This document shows, in pieces, positions 49,083-58,596 of a DNA stretch of 64,000 nt. The notes beneath the pieces are model-generated. The model saw only the letters and a program-made list of their open reading frames with translations. It was not told the origin of the DNA and made no database searches. A program made the translations under genes and the position numbers. Positions within the stretch are counted from its first letter, which is position 1. Every line of letters starts with the position of its first letter. Source of the DNA: Candidatus Accumulibacter cognatus (lineage in GTDB: Bacteria > Pseudomonadota > Gammaproteobacteria > Burkholderiales > Rhodocyclaceae); the NCBI GenBank assembly GCA_013414765.1, contig CP058708.1, positions 1 to 64,000 of the forward strand. The letters run 5' to 3'.

Positions 49083-51725
49083 AGCCGACATCACCCGGGT
49101 TCCCTGTGCGTGTAATTCGCGCAAGGCGACGAGAACTCCCGGTAGCGCCCTTTCGGCGTTTGCCAGCAGGTGCCTGGCGTCGTCGTCGACACGACCGCTA
49201 CGACCAATCCTTTCCAGTTCCTTGCACAGAGCCGCCAGGTATTCGGCGCCGACATGGGTACAGCTTGACGTTAGGCCGTACGCTGTCTTGCGCAAGCCGT
49301 CTGCGTCGCCGGTCGCGATGGCCGCATGCAATTTTGCCAAGCGCGCCGGCGTATCGGCGAGGAATGCTCTGATGACTGTGTCAAGCAGGCGGGCATCATC
49401 GGCCCCAGGTATCTGTCGGATGATGTCCAGGGCGCGCGGGTTGATTGCCTGCCCAGTGTCGGGAACCTCTGGCTTGCTGTGCTGCGAGGTTGGCGAAGCG
49501 GCTGCCGCGCTGGACGGGACGACCGTCGTCCTGGATGAGGCAACGCCCGTGCCTGCCTGCGGCAACCAACGCCAAAGGATCGACGACAAGTGGTCGCGGG
49601 TGAAAGGTTTGCTCAGGTAATCATCCATGCCGGCAGCGAGACAGCGTTCGCGATCCCCTTCAACGGCGTTGGCGGTCAGCGCCACGATCGGCAATGGACG
49701 GTACAACAGCCCTTGCTCCTGCCGCCGACGGATCTCTCTGGTGGCCTGAAAACCGTCCATTTCCGGCATCTGGCAATCCATCAGAACGAGATCGAAGCGC
49801 TCCCTGGACAAACATTCGATCGTCGCTCGGCCATTTTCCGTCACACTGCAGGTGACGCCGAGCGATTCGAGCATGGCACTGGCGACCGTCTGATTGACCA
49901 GATTATCCTCGGCGATGAGTACCCGCCCAGTGAGTACATTCTTTCGGTCGAGCACCGGCGACGACCGGTGCTCGACCGGCGATTCGAGAGCCTGCAACGC
50001 CAGCAGGGTGGTCATTGCTTTGAAGAGCTCGGAGTGACGCACCGGTTTGCTCAGATAGCAGTCTTTCCTGATCGCCGAACGCTCGGGAGGCGTGACGCCG
50101 GTGCCGCTGGCCGACACGAGCAGGATCAGCGGCAGTGCTGCGTAGCGCGGATGTGCGCGAATCGCGCGTGCGACGGAAAAACCATCGATACCGGGCATGT
50201 GCAGATCAAGAATCGCCAGATCAAAGCGATGACTCTCCAGGCGGTCAAGCGTTTGCAGGGCGTCCTGTCCGCTGCTGGCAATGGTGTAGCTCATCGACCA
50301 GCTCCGCAAACAGTGGGCAAGAATTTCGCAGTTCGTGGCATTGTCATCGACGATGAGCACCGACAGCCCTCTCAGCCCCTCCGCGAACGGGTTGACCGCA
50401 CGCGCATCGCTCGTCTGTTTGAGCAGTGGCATCTCGAACCAGAACACGCTGCCTCGCCCGTGCTCGCTGATCAGACCAATCTGACCGCCCAGCATTTCGA
50501 CCAGTTTTTTGGCGATGGCCAAACCCAGACCGGTGCCGCCGAAACGCCGGGTAGTCGAACCGTCTGCCTGGACGAAGGCATGGAACAGGCGGCTTTGCTG
50601 GTCTTCGCCGATGCCGATACCGCTGTCCTGGACTTCAAGGCGGAAGTGCGCCTGCTTGTGGTCCTCATGCAGCAGTTTCACGCGCACGACAATTTCGCCC
50701 TGGCCGGTAAATTTGACGGCGTTGCTGACCAGATTGGTCAGGATCTGGCGCAGTCGAACCGGATCTCCCTTGACGGCGACCGGCAGCTCGTGCGGGACGC
50801 TGCAAAGCAACTCGACCCCTTTGGCTGCAGCGGGCTGGGCAAATAGCTCGCCAACGCCTTCGACCAGTTCGCGCAGGTCGAAGGGGATGCTCTCAAGTTC
50901 GAGCTTGCCGGCCTCGATCTTCGAAAAATCAAGGATATCGTTGATAAGGCTCAGCAAATGCTCAGCGGACTGATAAACGGCATCGGCGAAGCGCCGTTGC
51001 GGTGGGCTGAGTTCCGTACCGCGCAGCAATTCGGTCATGCCGAGAATACCGTTCATCGGCGTGCGTATCTCATGGCTCATGGTGGCCAGGAACTGGCTCT
51101 TGGCGCGACTGCCGGCTTCCGCATTCTTCTGTGCCCGATGCGTGGCATCGACCATGCGGTTTAGTTCCGCATTGACCCGTTCGAGCTCCTGGACCTGAGC
51201 GAGGTGCAAGCTCACGTCCTGGGCGATCAGGATCATGCTATGCTCATGTCGCTGCACGCTGGTGATCGCGGCACAGTGAACCTCGAGTTGCCGAACCTCG
51301 CCGTCGCGCGTGCGCATCCGCACGCCAACGGGATCGCCCGCAACCTCCGAGACAACCGCCATCGCCAAGGACCGCAGTACATCACGTCGCGCAGCAGCTT
51401 CGACCCGAGCCAGCGCTCTGGTGCCGATGAGTTCGTTCGCAGTAGTACAGCCGGCCAGAGACTCGGCAGCGGCATTCGCCATCATGACCCGACCCCACGG
51501 CCGGCTGACGACCAGAATCGGTAGCGGGGCCGTGTTCAGCAGCCGATCCAGAAACTGCTTGGAGGCCTGGAGGCTCGATTTGGTCGCCGTCAGCTCGTCC
51601 AGGGAACGTGTCCATTGCTCACGTATCCGCGTTAGTTGCTTGACACCGATTTTCAGGAGGACATTCTCCCGCTCCAGGGTGGCAAGACGCTTGGTCAGAT
51701 CCGGGTCGGCATCCGGAAGGACCAT
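49047..51725 (-). CDS. Hybrid sensor histidine kinase: PAS-HisKA-HATPase-REC-REC-HPt (degenerate HPt)
   Basis: An 892-residue cytoplasmic-looking hybrid kinase with no membrane span. A coiled N-terminal part (about 10-50) and a PAS-like domain (about 60-180) come first. HisKA follows with His218 in [11 protein letters not shown], then HATPase_c ([30 protein letters not shown]). Two receivers have Asp507 ([13 protein letters not shown]) and Asp650 ([13 protein letters not shown]). The C-terminal HPt domain (about 770-880) reads [14 protein letters not shown] where the family has a phosphate-accepting His: position 816 is Tyr. The start at 51725 is one base after the stop of the ODP gene, so the two are coupled. 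Signal and output are unknown. Confidence 0.92.
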   Translation of the reverse strand: MVLPDADPDLTKRLATLERENVLLKIGVKQLTRIREQWTRSLDELTATKSSLQASKQFLDRLLNTAPLPILVVSRPWGRVMMANAAAESLAGCTTANELIGTRALARVEAAARRDVLRSLAMAVVSEVAGDPVGVRMRTRDGEVRQLEVHCAAITSVQRHEHSMILIAQDVSLHLAQVQELERVNAELNRMVDATHRAQKNAEAGSRAKSQFLATMSHEIRTPMNGILGMTELLRGTELSPPQRRFADAVYQSAEHLLSLINDILDFSKIEAGKLELESIPFDLRELVEGVGELFAQPAAAKGVELLCSVPHELPVAVKGDPVRLRQILTNLVSNAVKFTGQGEIVVRVKLLHEDHKQAHFRLEVQDSGIGIGEDQQSRLFHAFVQADGSTTRRFGGTGLGLAIAKKLVEMLGGQIGLISEHGRGSVFWFEMPLLKQTSDARAVNPFAEGLRGLSVLIVDDNATNCEILAHCLRSWSMSYTIASSGQDALQTLDRLESHRFDLAILDLHMPGIDGFSVARAIRAHPRYAALPLILLVSASGTGVTPPERSAIRKDCYLSKPVRHSELFKAMTTLLALQALESPVEHRSSPVLDRKNVLTGRVLIAEDNLVNQTVASAMLESLGVTCSVTENGRATIECLSRERFDLVLMDCQMPEMDGFQATREIRRRQEQGLLYRPLPIVALTANAVEGDRERCLAAGMDDYLSKPFTRDHLSSILWRWLPQAGTGVASSRTTVVPSSAAAASPTSQHSKPEVPDTGQAINPRALDIIRQIPGADDARLLDTVIRAFLADTPARLAKLHAAIATGDADGLRKTAYGLTSSCTHVGAEYLAALCKELERIGRSGRVDDDARHLLANAERALPGVLVALRELHAQGTRVMSASVGDGSHQPMA

Positions 51726-51726
51726 T

Positions 51727-52473
51727 TCACTCGATTCCAGCGTAGATGATGTCGAGTCCGCAACGCAGTTTCCGCAGATAATCGATGGCCGCGGGGACAT
51801 CTTTCCTGGTGATGATGGAGCCATGTTGTGGCAGGATCGCCTCGACGTTCACTCCGACCAGCTTGTTGGCAAAACCACGCGCTGCCACATTCGAGGCCAT
51901 GTAGTCCAGGTGGAACAAATCCATCGCCGCGACATGCTCCTCAAAGGATTCCACGACCAGGCTCCAGTTGATGTCGAGAGCGGCCCAGATGTCACCCGAA
52001 AACAGGTACCGCGAAGCGGTATCATACGTGACAAAGGCTCCGGGGAAGTGCAGGAAGGGCGCCTCGATGAAGCGCAACGCGCCACCCGATGGAAGCGGAT
52101 AGACGCCGTGCTCTTCCACCTCGAACGCCGGGTAGTCTGGTTTGCCGTAATGCGGCAGCAGGACATGGGTGCGAGGCGTCGAAATGATTTTCAAATCAGG
52201 ATTGACCTCGAGCCAGTCCACCATCGAAGCCCCAACGTCCGGATCCTGATGGGAAAGGATGATGCCGGTCACTTTCTCCGGTGCCACAATCTGACCTACC
52301 CGTGACTTCACCTGCCCGAAATAGGTGCGGTTGCCCGGGTCCACCAGGACAACTTCATCGCCGTCCCGAATCAGATAGGTATTGCAGCGAAATGCGGTCT
52401 CATCGGTAATGCCCAGCCAATAAACCGCATGTCGGCCATCGGAGAACAAAACGGTCGGACTCTCCAGACTCAT
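51727..52473 (-). CDS. MBL-fold ODP (oxygen-binding di-iron) domain protein
   Basis: A 248-residue metallo-beta-lactamase-fold protein of the flavodiiron-like ODP group, without a flavodoxin domain. The di-iron ligands can be followed: H75-x-D77-x-D79 (LSHQDPDVG), His142 (FLHFPGAF), Asp161 ([10 protein letters not shown]) and His217 (LPQHGS). The usual His after D79 is Val, as in several ODP proteins. Related domains bind O2 or reduce O2/NO. Its stop codon is one base before the start of the hybrid kinase, suggesting it senses or processes the signal for that kinase. The ATG at 52473 is preferred to a TTG at 52488. Confidence 0.85.
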   Translation of the reverse strand: MSLESPTVLFSDGRHAVYWLGITDETAFRCNTYLIRDGDEVVLVDPGNRTYFGQVKSRVGQIVAPEKVTGIILSHQDPDVGASMVDWLEVNPDLKIISTPRTHVLLPHYGKPDYPAFEVEEHGVYPLPSGGALRFIEAPFLHFPGAFVTYDTASRYLFSGDIWAALDINWSLVVESFEEHVAAMDLFHLDYMASNVAARGFANKLVGVNVEAILPQHGSIITRKDVPAAIDYLRKLRCGLDIIYAGIE

Positions 52474-52714
52474 CGTGACGCCTGCCAAATCATGAGTGTT
52501 GATGATGATTCCTGTAAATGGAAAACAGATCCAGATCCGCTCAAGGGCGAAAAAACATCGCTGACAATGACGTCGCGATGCAAGGAGAGGAAAAAAGATG
52601 GAAAAAGAGTAGAAAATTCAAAGCCAATCGAGAGAGTATATGTTCCTCATCGCCTGTGGTCAATCGTGAATTGTTGATGTTACAGTCGCGGAATCCCGGA
52701 CTCGGAAATCCCAC

Positions 52715-53989
52715 ATGACCGCCCCTACTCTGTTCGAAGAACTGCCCGACGACCCTTCCTCCCGAAGCGCCAGGAACAGCCTTCGCGACGTCATTCGTCT
52801 GGGCCAGGTTTTCACCCCCCCGGCGGTGGTCTCCCGAATGCTCGCCCTGCGCCGCAATCACGGTCGCACGCTCGAACCCTCTGCCGGCGACGGGGCCTTC
52901 AGCCGCCAAATTCCCGGCTGCGTGGCGATCGAACTCGATGCCCGCGTCGCACCGAAGGGAGCGCGAGTCATGGATTTCTTCAGCTACCCGGCCAACGAAC
53001 AGTTCGACACCATCATCGGCAACCCGCCCTACGTCCGTTACCAGGACATTGCTGCCTGCACCAGGAAGCTGCTCGACGACACGCACTTCGACGGGCGCTC
53101 GAATCTTTACCTGTTCTTCATCGAAAAATGCGTTCGCCATCTGCGCCCGGGCGGCGAGCTGATCTTCATCGTCCCGCGCGAGTTCATCAAGCTCACCGCT
53201 GCGCGGAAGATGAACGAGTTTCTGTTCCACCAGGGGACGATGACCGATTTCATCGAAACCGGCGATTCGAGCATCTTCGGCGCCTATGTGCCGAACTGCG
53301 CGATCTTCCGCTTCGAGCGGAACCGCTTCGAGCGACGCATGCATGACGGTCGAACCTTTGCTTTGGTGGACGGCCAACTGATGTTCCTGAAGTCCAGCTA
53401 CACCCTCCCGCTCGCCCAACTCTTCGACGTCAGAGTCGGTGCCGTCTCCGGGGCCGACGCCATTTTCACCCACCCCAAGGGCAACCGCGAATTCGTCTGC
53501 TCGCGCACCATCGACACTGGTGAAACACGGCGCATGCTCTACGGCATTCAGCATCCGCATCTGCTACGCCACAAAGCCTCCCTGCTCGCTCGTCGCGTCC
53601 GCCACTTTGACGAAACCAACTGGTGGCTCTGGGGCCGCCAGCACCATATCAGCGAGTCTCCACGCATCTACGTCAATGCCAAAACACGTCGCCAGGCCCC
53701 CTTCTTTCTACACGACTGCAAGGACTACGACGGATCGATCCTGGCGCTGTTCCCGAAGGATCAGGATATGGATCTTCAACTGGCGATACGGTTGCTGAAT
53801 TCGGCGGTGGATTGGGCGGAGTTGGGTTTCGTTTGCGACGGCCGCTTCCTGTTTACGCAGCGTACCTTGCAGACCTGCTTGCTGCCCGGGGAGTTCTCCC
53901 AACTCAGGGCGATCCACTTGGCGAGCGCCAACCCAAAGGACGCAAAGCAGCGAAAACATATTCGGCCTTGGCCGCGCCCAAGGCGTTAA
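52715..53989 (+). CDS. Class I N6-adenine DNA methyltransferase, orphan
   Basis: A 424-residue DNA methyltransferase of the gamma-type N6-adenine class. It has the SAM-binding motif X region GQVFTPPAVV, motif I LEPSAGDGAF, and the catalytic motif IV NPPY (IIGNPPYVRYQ). Motif VI and VIII blocks (RPGGELIFIVPREF) follow, and then a target-recognition-like C-terminal half (GIQHPHLLRHKASLLARRVRHF). The tail after about residue 400 (KDAKQRKHIRPWPRPRR) is basic. No restriction enzyme gene lies next to it, so it may be a solitary regulator of DNA methylation or a degraded system. The target sequence cannot be read from the protein. Confidence 0.87.
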   Translation: MTAPTLFEELPDDPSSRSARNSLRDVIRLGQVFTPPAVVSRMLALRRNHGRTLEPSAGDGAFSRQIPGCVAIELDARVAPKGARVMDFFSYPANEQFDTIIGNPPYVRYQDIAACTRKLLDDTHFDGRSNLYLFFIEKCVRHLRPGGELIFIVPREFIKLTAARKMNEFLFHQGTMTDFIETGDSSIFGAYVPNCAIFRFERNRFERRMHDGRTFALVDGQLMFLKSSYTLPLAQLFDVRVGAVSGADAIFTHPKGNREFVCSRTIDTGETRRMLYGIQHPHLLRHKASLLARRVRHFDETNWWLWGRQHHISESPRIYVNAKTRRQAPFFLHDCKDYDGSILALFPKDQDMDLQLAIRLLNSAVDWAELGFVCDGRFLFTQRTLQTCLLPGEFSQLRAIHLASANPKDAKQRKHIRPWPRPRR

Positions 53990-54112
53990 GCAATAACAAT
54001 CTGGGCGGAGGATCGACGATGCAATTATGCGGTCATGGAGCAGCAGGCAACAGTCAGAATCTGGCCGATTTGTTTGCTGCTGACCAATTTAATTGTGGGC
54101 ATAATCAGCACA

Positions 54113-54877
54113 TCAGCGGTTGCCTTGGATTTCCTGTCCTTCCATGCGCGCTCGCAGATCGATCCACTGCCCATCGAACAGCCCTTCGATCGGTTTGAAG
54201 TTTGCCTTGTAAGCCATCTTCCGGCTGCCGCGAATCCAGTAGCCTAGGTAGAGATACGGCAGACCATTGGCAACACACTGCGCGATCTGCCAGATGATGT
54301 TGTAAGTGCCAAGAGAGGCCGGCTGCAGGTCCGGGTCGAAGAAGGTGTATACCGATGACAGGCCGTCGTTCAGGACGTCGAGGATGCTCACCATGCGCAA
54401 GCCCCCTGCGTCGGTGAACTCGATCAGCCGGGTATCGACGCGACTCTGCAAAAGGAAGTGTGTGTATTGTTCGTGGCTGTCCTGATCCATACCGCCACCC
54501 GCGTGCCTAGCCGATTGATAGCGCATATAGAGCTGATAATGCTCATCGCGAAAGCCGAGCGGCCGCTCGTGTGCCTGCAGACCGGCGTGCATTCTGATGC
54601 TTCGGCGCTGGCTACGGTTCGCCTGGAAGCACTCGACCGGCAGCCGCACGGGAACGCAGGCGTGACAGTCGTCGCACTTCGGCCGGTAGGTGAAAACCCC
54701 GCTGCGCCGAAAACCGCTGCGGACGAGTTCGCCATAAATCTCGGTGTTGATCAGATGGCTTGGTGTCGCAACCTGCGAACGCGCCCTTTCGCCAAGCAGG
54801 TAGCTGCAGGTATAGGGCGCCGTGGCATAGAACTGTAACAGCGAAAAGGGCAACTCCGAATCGTTGATTCGAGACAC
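54113..54877 (-). CDS. bpt: Aspartate/glutamate leucyltransferase (arginyltransferase family)
   Basis: Bpt adds Leu to proteins that start with Asp or Glu, marking them for ClpS/ClpAP. The 254-residue protein contains the N-terminal Cys-rich site [18 protein letters not shown], the family block RSQRRSIRM, and the acyltransferase-fold pieces [38 protein letters not shown] and [17 protein letters not shown]. It follows aat by four bases, and the two transferases together cover the bacterial N-degron route. The length is standard. Confidence 0.94.
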   Translation of the reverse strand: MSRINDSELPFSLLQFYATAPYTCSYLLGERARSQVATPSHLINTEIYGELVRSGFRRSGVFTYRPKCDDCHACVPVRLPVECFQANRSQRRSIRMHAGLQAHERPLGFRDEHYQLYMRYQSARHAGGGMDQDSHEQYTHFLLQSRVDTRLIEFTDAGGLRMVSILDVLNDGLSSVYTFFDPDLQPASLGTYNIIWQIAQCVANGLPYLYLGYWIRGSRKMAYKANFKPIEGLFDGQWIDLRARMEGQEIQGNR

Positions 54878-54881
54878 GATC

Positions 54882-55589
54882 TTAAGTCCAGGCTTGGCTG
54901 GCGCCGTCGGCCGGCCATCGACCAGGTTGCCAGGCCTGCGCCACCAGCGCCCGTAAGCGGGTCATGAAAACAGAACGCGGTATCTCGCACGCCCCGAGAG
55001 AGGCAAGATGCGCCGTGTTCATCTGACAATCTATCATGCCGAATCCCTCTTGTTCAAGGAAACGGGCGAGATGCGCCGCAGCAACCTTGGAGGCATCGGT
55101 GACCTGCGCGAACATGGACTCTCCATAGAACATGCGGCCAATCGCCAGGCCGTACAGGCCCCCCACAAGCTTTCCTGCCATCCAGGTCTCCACCGAATGG
55201 GCGACTCCGAGCTGGAAGAGTTGCCAGTAGGCATGCTGCATTTCAGTGGTGATCCAGGTACCGTTCTGACCGGCACGCGGCACCTCGGCGCAGGCGCGGA
55301 TCACGGCTGGAAAATCGCTATCCAGCTTCACTTCGAAGCGACCCGAACGCAAGCTGCGGCGAAGTGAACGCGAGATTCGGAATTCGCCCGGAAAAAGCAC
55401 CATGCGCGGGTCCGGGCTCCACCACAGAATAGGCTCACCCTTTGAGTACCAGGGGAAAATGCCCCGCTGGTAAGCGTCGAGCAGGCGCTGCGCGGACAGG
55501 TCGGCACCGGCACAGAGCAGTCCGTTGGGCTCGGCCAGCGCCAGTTCCAACGGCGGAAAAGGGTGTGTGCGATCGATCCAGGGAATCAT
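54882..55589 (-). CDS. aat: Leucyl/phenylalanyl-tRNA--protein transferase
   Basis: Aat transfers Leu or Phe from tRNA to proteins starting with Lys or Arg (N-degron pathway). The 235-residue product has [22 protein letters not shown] and [22 protein letters not shown]. It continues with the core [16 protein letters not shown], then [30 protein letters not shown] and [18 protein letters not shown]. The open frame runs to 56048, but the part beyond 55589 is a shadow of fbpC. The ATG at 55589 overlaps the end of fbpC by four bases, so aat and bpt are downstream of an iron transporter gene. Confidence 0.95.
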   Translation of the reverse strand: MIPWIDRTHPFPPLELALAEPNGLLCAGADLSAQRLLDAYQRGIFPWYSKGEPILWWSPDPRMVLFPGEFRISRSLRRSLRSGRFEVKLDSDFPAVIRACAEVPRAGQNGTWITTEMQHAYWQLFQLGVAHSVETWMAGKLVGGLYGLAIGRMFYGESMFAQVTDASKVAAAHLARFLEQEGFGMIDCQMNTAHLASLGACEIPRSVFMTRLRALVAQAWQPGRWPADGASQAWT

Positions 55590-56695
55590 CGATGGGACGG
55601 GATGGACGGCACCTTCGCCCGGAAGGCACGGGTTGCGGTCTTGAACGCGACGACATGGTCGACGTCGAGTCGAATGCCGATCTTTTCGCCAAGGGCGTGA
55701 TTGTGGTGCGATGGAACCAGCGAGAGCACTTCGACGCCGCTGGCCAGGCGCAAAGTGTAGAGAATTTCGGCTCCCCGAAAGGCCTTGTACCGAACTTCCG
55801 CCTGCAGCTCGCTCAGGTCGTCGTGGATGATGTCGTCCGGACGCAGCAGGACTTCGACGCCACAACCCTGACCACAGGCATCGCATCCCTGGCTGCATTC
55901 GAGTGGCAGTCGTGACTGGAGGACGCCCAGTTCGACTTCGACCCTGCGCTCGTCGATCACTCTGCCGTGCAGGAAAACACCCTGGCCAACGAAGTCGGCG
56001 ACAAAACGGTTCGCTGGCTGGTGGTACAAGCGATAAGGCGTATCCCACTGCTGAATGGTTCCCTCGGCCATGACGCCGATCTCATCCGCCATGGCGAAGG
56101 CTTCATGCTGGTCATGGGTAACCAGTACCGCGGTGATGTTCTGGTTCTTGAGGATTTCACGTACTTCGAGCGACAGGCGCTCGCGCAAGTCGACGTCCAG
56201 ATTCGAGAACGGTTCGTCAAGCAGGATCAGTTGTGGGCGCGGAGCCAGTGCGCGCGCCAGTGCGACACGCTGTTGCTGGCCGCCCGAGAGTTCATGCGGA
56301 TAATGGCTACCCTGGCCATTCAGGCCGACAGTGGCCAGCAATTCGGCCACCCGGCGCCGACGCTGGCCACCGTCGAGACCGGTCAGGCCGAAGCCGACGT
56401 TGGCCGCAACCGTCAGGTGCGGGAAAAGCGCGTAGTCCTGAAAAACCATGCCGATTTGCCGTTGCTCCGGCGGCAGCTTGTATGCGGGGCTGCTGACGCG
56501 GCGACCCTGCACGCGAATCTCGCCAGCGGCAATGTCCTCAAAGCCGGCGATACAGCGCAACAGCGTTGTCTTGCCGCAACCCGACGGTCCCAGCAGGCAG
56601 GCAATGTTGCCAGTTTCGACGCAAAAGTTCACGCCATTGACGACGGTATGCGATCCGTAACGCTGCACGATGCCAGTCAGTTCGAGATGTGCCAT
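55586..56695 (-). CDS. fbpC: Ferric iron ABC transporter, ATP-binding subunit
   Basis: The ATPase of an FbpABC-type ferric iron importer. The 369-residue protein has Walker A GPSGCGKTT (36-44), the signature LSGGQ (136-140), Walker B LILLDEP with Glu161, and the switch His194 in VLVTHD. The C-terminal regulatory domain contains the TOBE-type block LLRPDDI. Just before it is an unusual Cys cluster, C267-x3-C271-x2-C274-x3-C278 (CSQGCDACGQGC), which could bind metal. The gene overlaps aat by ATGA. The permease gene fbpB lies divergently on the other side, with a Fur box between. Confidence 0.92.
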   Translation of the reverse strand: MAHLELTGIVQRYGSHTVVNGVNFCVETGNIACLLGPSGCGKTTLLRCIAGFEDIAAGEIRVQGRRVSSPAYKLPPEQRQIGMVFQDYALFPHLTVAANVGFGLTGLDGGQRRRRVAELLATVGLNGQGSHYPHELSGGQQQRVALARALAPRPQLILLDEPFSNLDVDLRERLSLEVREILKNQNITAVLVTHDQHEAFAMADEIGVMAEGTIQQWDTPYRLYHQPANRFVADFVGQGVFLHGRVIDERRVEVELGVLQSRLPLECSQGCDACGQGCGVEVLLRPDDIIHDDLSELQAEVRYKAFRGAEILYTLRLASGVEVLSLVPSHHNHALGEKIGIRLDVDHVVAFKTATRAFRAKVPSIPSHR

Positions 56696-56883
56696 CAGGG
56701 TTTGCTCGCCAAGGAGTGCCGATTAATGCAAAAGTCACGTCAGCGACTCATCAATCTCCCTCGCCCGCCAGCGGGGTCGGGGGGTGGGAAACAGCATGAC
56801 TGCCATAATCGTGGGGGTACGGAAGCCGGTCATGACCGTCATGGATCATCGATTTTCGGTTGTTACATCTAGGAAAAGGCGAC

Positions 56884-56906
56884 TTGTCAATTATAATTCT
56901 CATTTA
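56884..56906. promoter_or_regulatory. Fur box between fbpC and fbpB
   Basis: TCAATTATAATTCTCATTT resembles the 19-bp Fur consensus and covers a TATAAT sequence (56892-56897). It lies just before fbpB and 190 bases from fbpC, so iron repression of fbpB, perhaps of both, is likely. Confidence 0.7.
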
Positions 56907-56917
56907 CGCGAAGAACC

Positions 56918-58552
56918 ATGACCAAGCCGCGCCTCAATCCCCTGCTCGTCGTTTCTGCTGTCGTCGCGGCCCTGGTCGGACTGCCGGTGGCGAGCGTTCT
57001 GACCAACATCCTGAGCGGCGGCACCAATGCCATCTGGTCACATCTGGCAGCGACGGTGCTACCGGACTATGTGGCCAATACCCTGGTGCTGTGCTTTGCT
57101 GTCGCCCTCGGGGTCGTCGTCGTCGGGGTAGCCACAGCCTGGCTGATCGTTATGCATGATTTTCCTGGGCGGCGTGTCTTCGAGTGGGCTCTGGTGCTGC
57201 CGATGGCCATGCCGGCTTATGTGCTGGCTTATGTGTATACCGACTTCCTGCAGTTTGTCGGCCCGCTGCAGAGCTTCCTGCGCCAACTCTTCGGGTGGAG
57301 CAAGGCGGACTACTGGTTTCCCGAGGTGCGCAGCCTTGCTGGCGCGGTCACCATGTTTATCTTTGTTCTCTACCCGTATGTCTATCTGCTCACGCGAACA
57401 GCTTTCGCCGAGCGCGCCGGCGGTATGCTCGAGGCCTCGCGCAGCCTCGGTTTGGGGCCTTGGCGCAGCTTCTTCCGGCTGTCCTTGCCACTGGCCAGAC
57501 CGGCCGTAGCTGCGGGTACGACCCTGGCGCTGATGGAAACCCTTGCCGACTATGGCACGGTTTCCTACTTCGGCGTTCAGACCTTCACTACCGGCATCTA
57601 CCGTGCCTGGTTCTCGCTCGGCGATCGCATTGCAGCAGCCCAGTTGGCGGCGGCACTGCTCGCTTTCGTCATCGTGCTGCTGCTGGTCGAACACGCTTCA
57701 CGTGGTCGTTCGCGTTTTCACGACACCAGCGGACGCCGGCACCCGATCGCCGGTCGGCGTTTGCCGGGCTGGCGCGGCTGGCTGGCCATGGTAGCCTGTG
57801 CCGTGCCGCTGGGCATCGGCTTCCTGCTGCCCGCCTGGCTGTTGCTGCGGCTGGTATTGCCCGAGGTCGATACACGCTTCGGCACCCATTTCGTCGCGCT
57901 GGCACGCAACAGTTTCCTGCTCGCGGGCTTGACGGCAACCATCGCCGTTACCCTGGCAGTGCTGCTCGCCTATGGCGCACGCCTGTCAAACGGGCGGCTG
58001 GCACCAGCACTCAATCGCCTGGTTAGCCTGGGCTACGCGGTACCCGGCTCAGTGATCGCCGTGGGCGTACTGATTCCGGTGACACGTCTTGACCACTGGC
58101 TAGCCGGGCAATGGCAGAGCTGGTTTGGCGACAACCCGGGACTGCTGATCACCGGTGGCATCGCCGCACTGGTCTATGCTTATCTGGTGCGCTTCCTGGC
58201 GGTCGCCCTGCAGTCGATAGGCGCCAGTCTGGCAAAAATCACGGTCAGCATGGACGACGCGTCGCGCAGTCTTGGACTCGGCCAAGTGGCGACGCTGCGA
58301 CGGGTGCATCTGCCGATCCTGCGTGGCAGCTTATTCACGGCCGGTCTGCTGGTGTTCGTCGATGTGATGAAGGAACTTCCAGCTACCCTGGTGATGCGCC
58401 CTTTCGATTTCGACACGCTGGCAACACAGGCCTACACACTCGCTTCCGACGAGCGTCTCTCCGAAGCCGCCAGTGTATCGCTGGCGATTGTGACGGTTGG
58501 CCTGCTACCGCTGATCGCGCTGTCGCGCCAGATTTCGCGCGCGCGCCGCTGA
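56918..58552 (+). CDS. fbpB: Ferric iron ABC transporter permease (fused double permease)
   Basis: A 544-residue inner-membrane permease of the FbpB type, with two homologous halves and about twelve membrane spans. The EAA loops that touch the ATPase are EASRSLGLGPWRSFFRLSLP near residue 170 and DDASRSLGLGQVATLRRVHLP near residue 450. A likely start is the ATG at 56918, 12 bases after the Fur box. It is transcribed away from fbpC and toward fbpA, unlike the usual fbpA-fbpB-fbpC operon. Confidence 0.94.
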   Translation: MTKPRLNPLLVVSAVVAALVGLPVASVLTNILSGGTNAIWSHLAATVLPDYVANTLVLCFAVALGVVVVGVATAWLIVMHDFPGRRVFEWALVLPMAMPAYVLAYVYTDFLQFVGPLQSFLRQLFGWSKADYWFPEVRSLAGAVTMFIFVLYPYVYLLTRTAFAERAGGMLEASRSLGLGPWRSFFRLSLPLARPAVAAGTTLALMETLADYGTVSYFGVQTFTTGIYRAWFSLGDRIAAAQLAAALLAFVIVLLLVEHASRGRSRFHDTSGRRHPIAGRRLPGWRGWLAMVACAVPLGIGFLLPAWLLLRLVLPEVDTRFGTHFVALARNSFLLAGLTATIAVTLAVLLAYGARLSNGRLAPALNRLVSLGYAVPGSVIAVGVLIPVTRLDHWLAGQWQSWFGDNPGLLITGGIAALVYAYLVRFLAVALQSIGASLAKITVSMDDASRSLGLGQVATLRRVHLPILRGSLFTAGLLVFVDVMKELPATLVMRPFDFDTLATQAYTLASDERLSEAASVSLAIVTVGLLPLIALSRQISRARR

Positions 58553-58596
58553 GAGGGCGGGAAACGACCAGGTGCTTGCGAGGATGGGCCGACCGG

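Noticed and set aside
49590-50846. 418-codon open frame on the plus strand opposite the hybrid kinase
   Set aside because: Antisense to conserved receiver and ATPase domains; its composition is that of a shadow frame.
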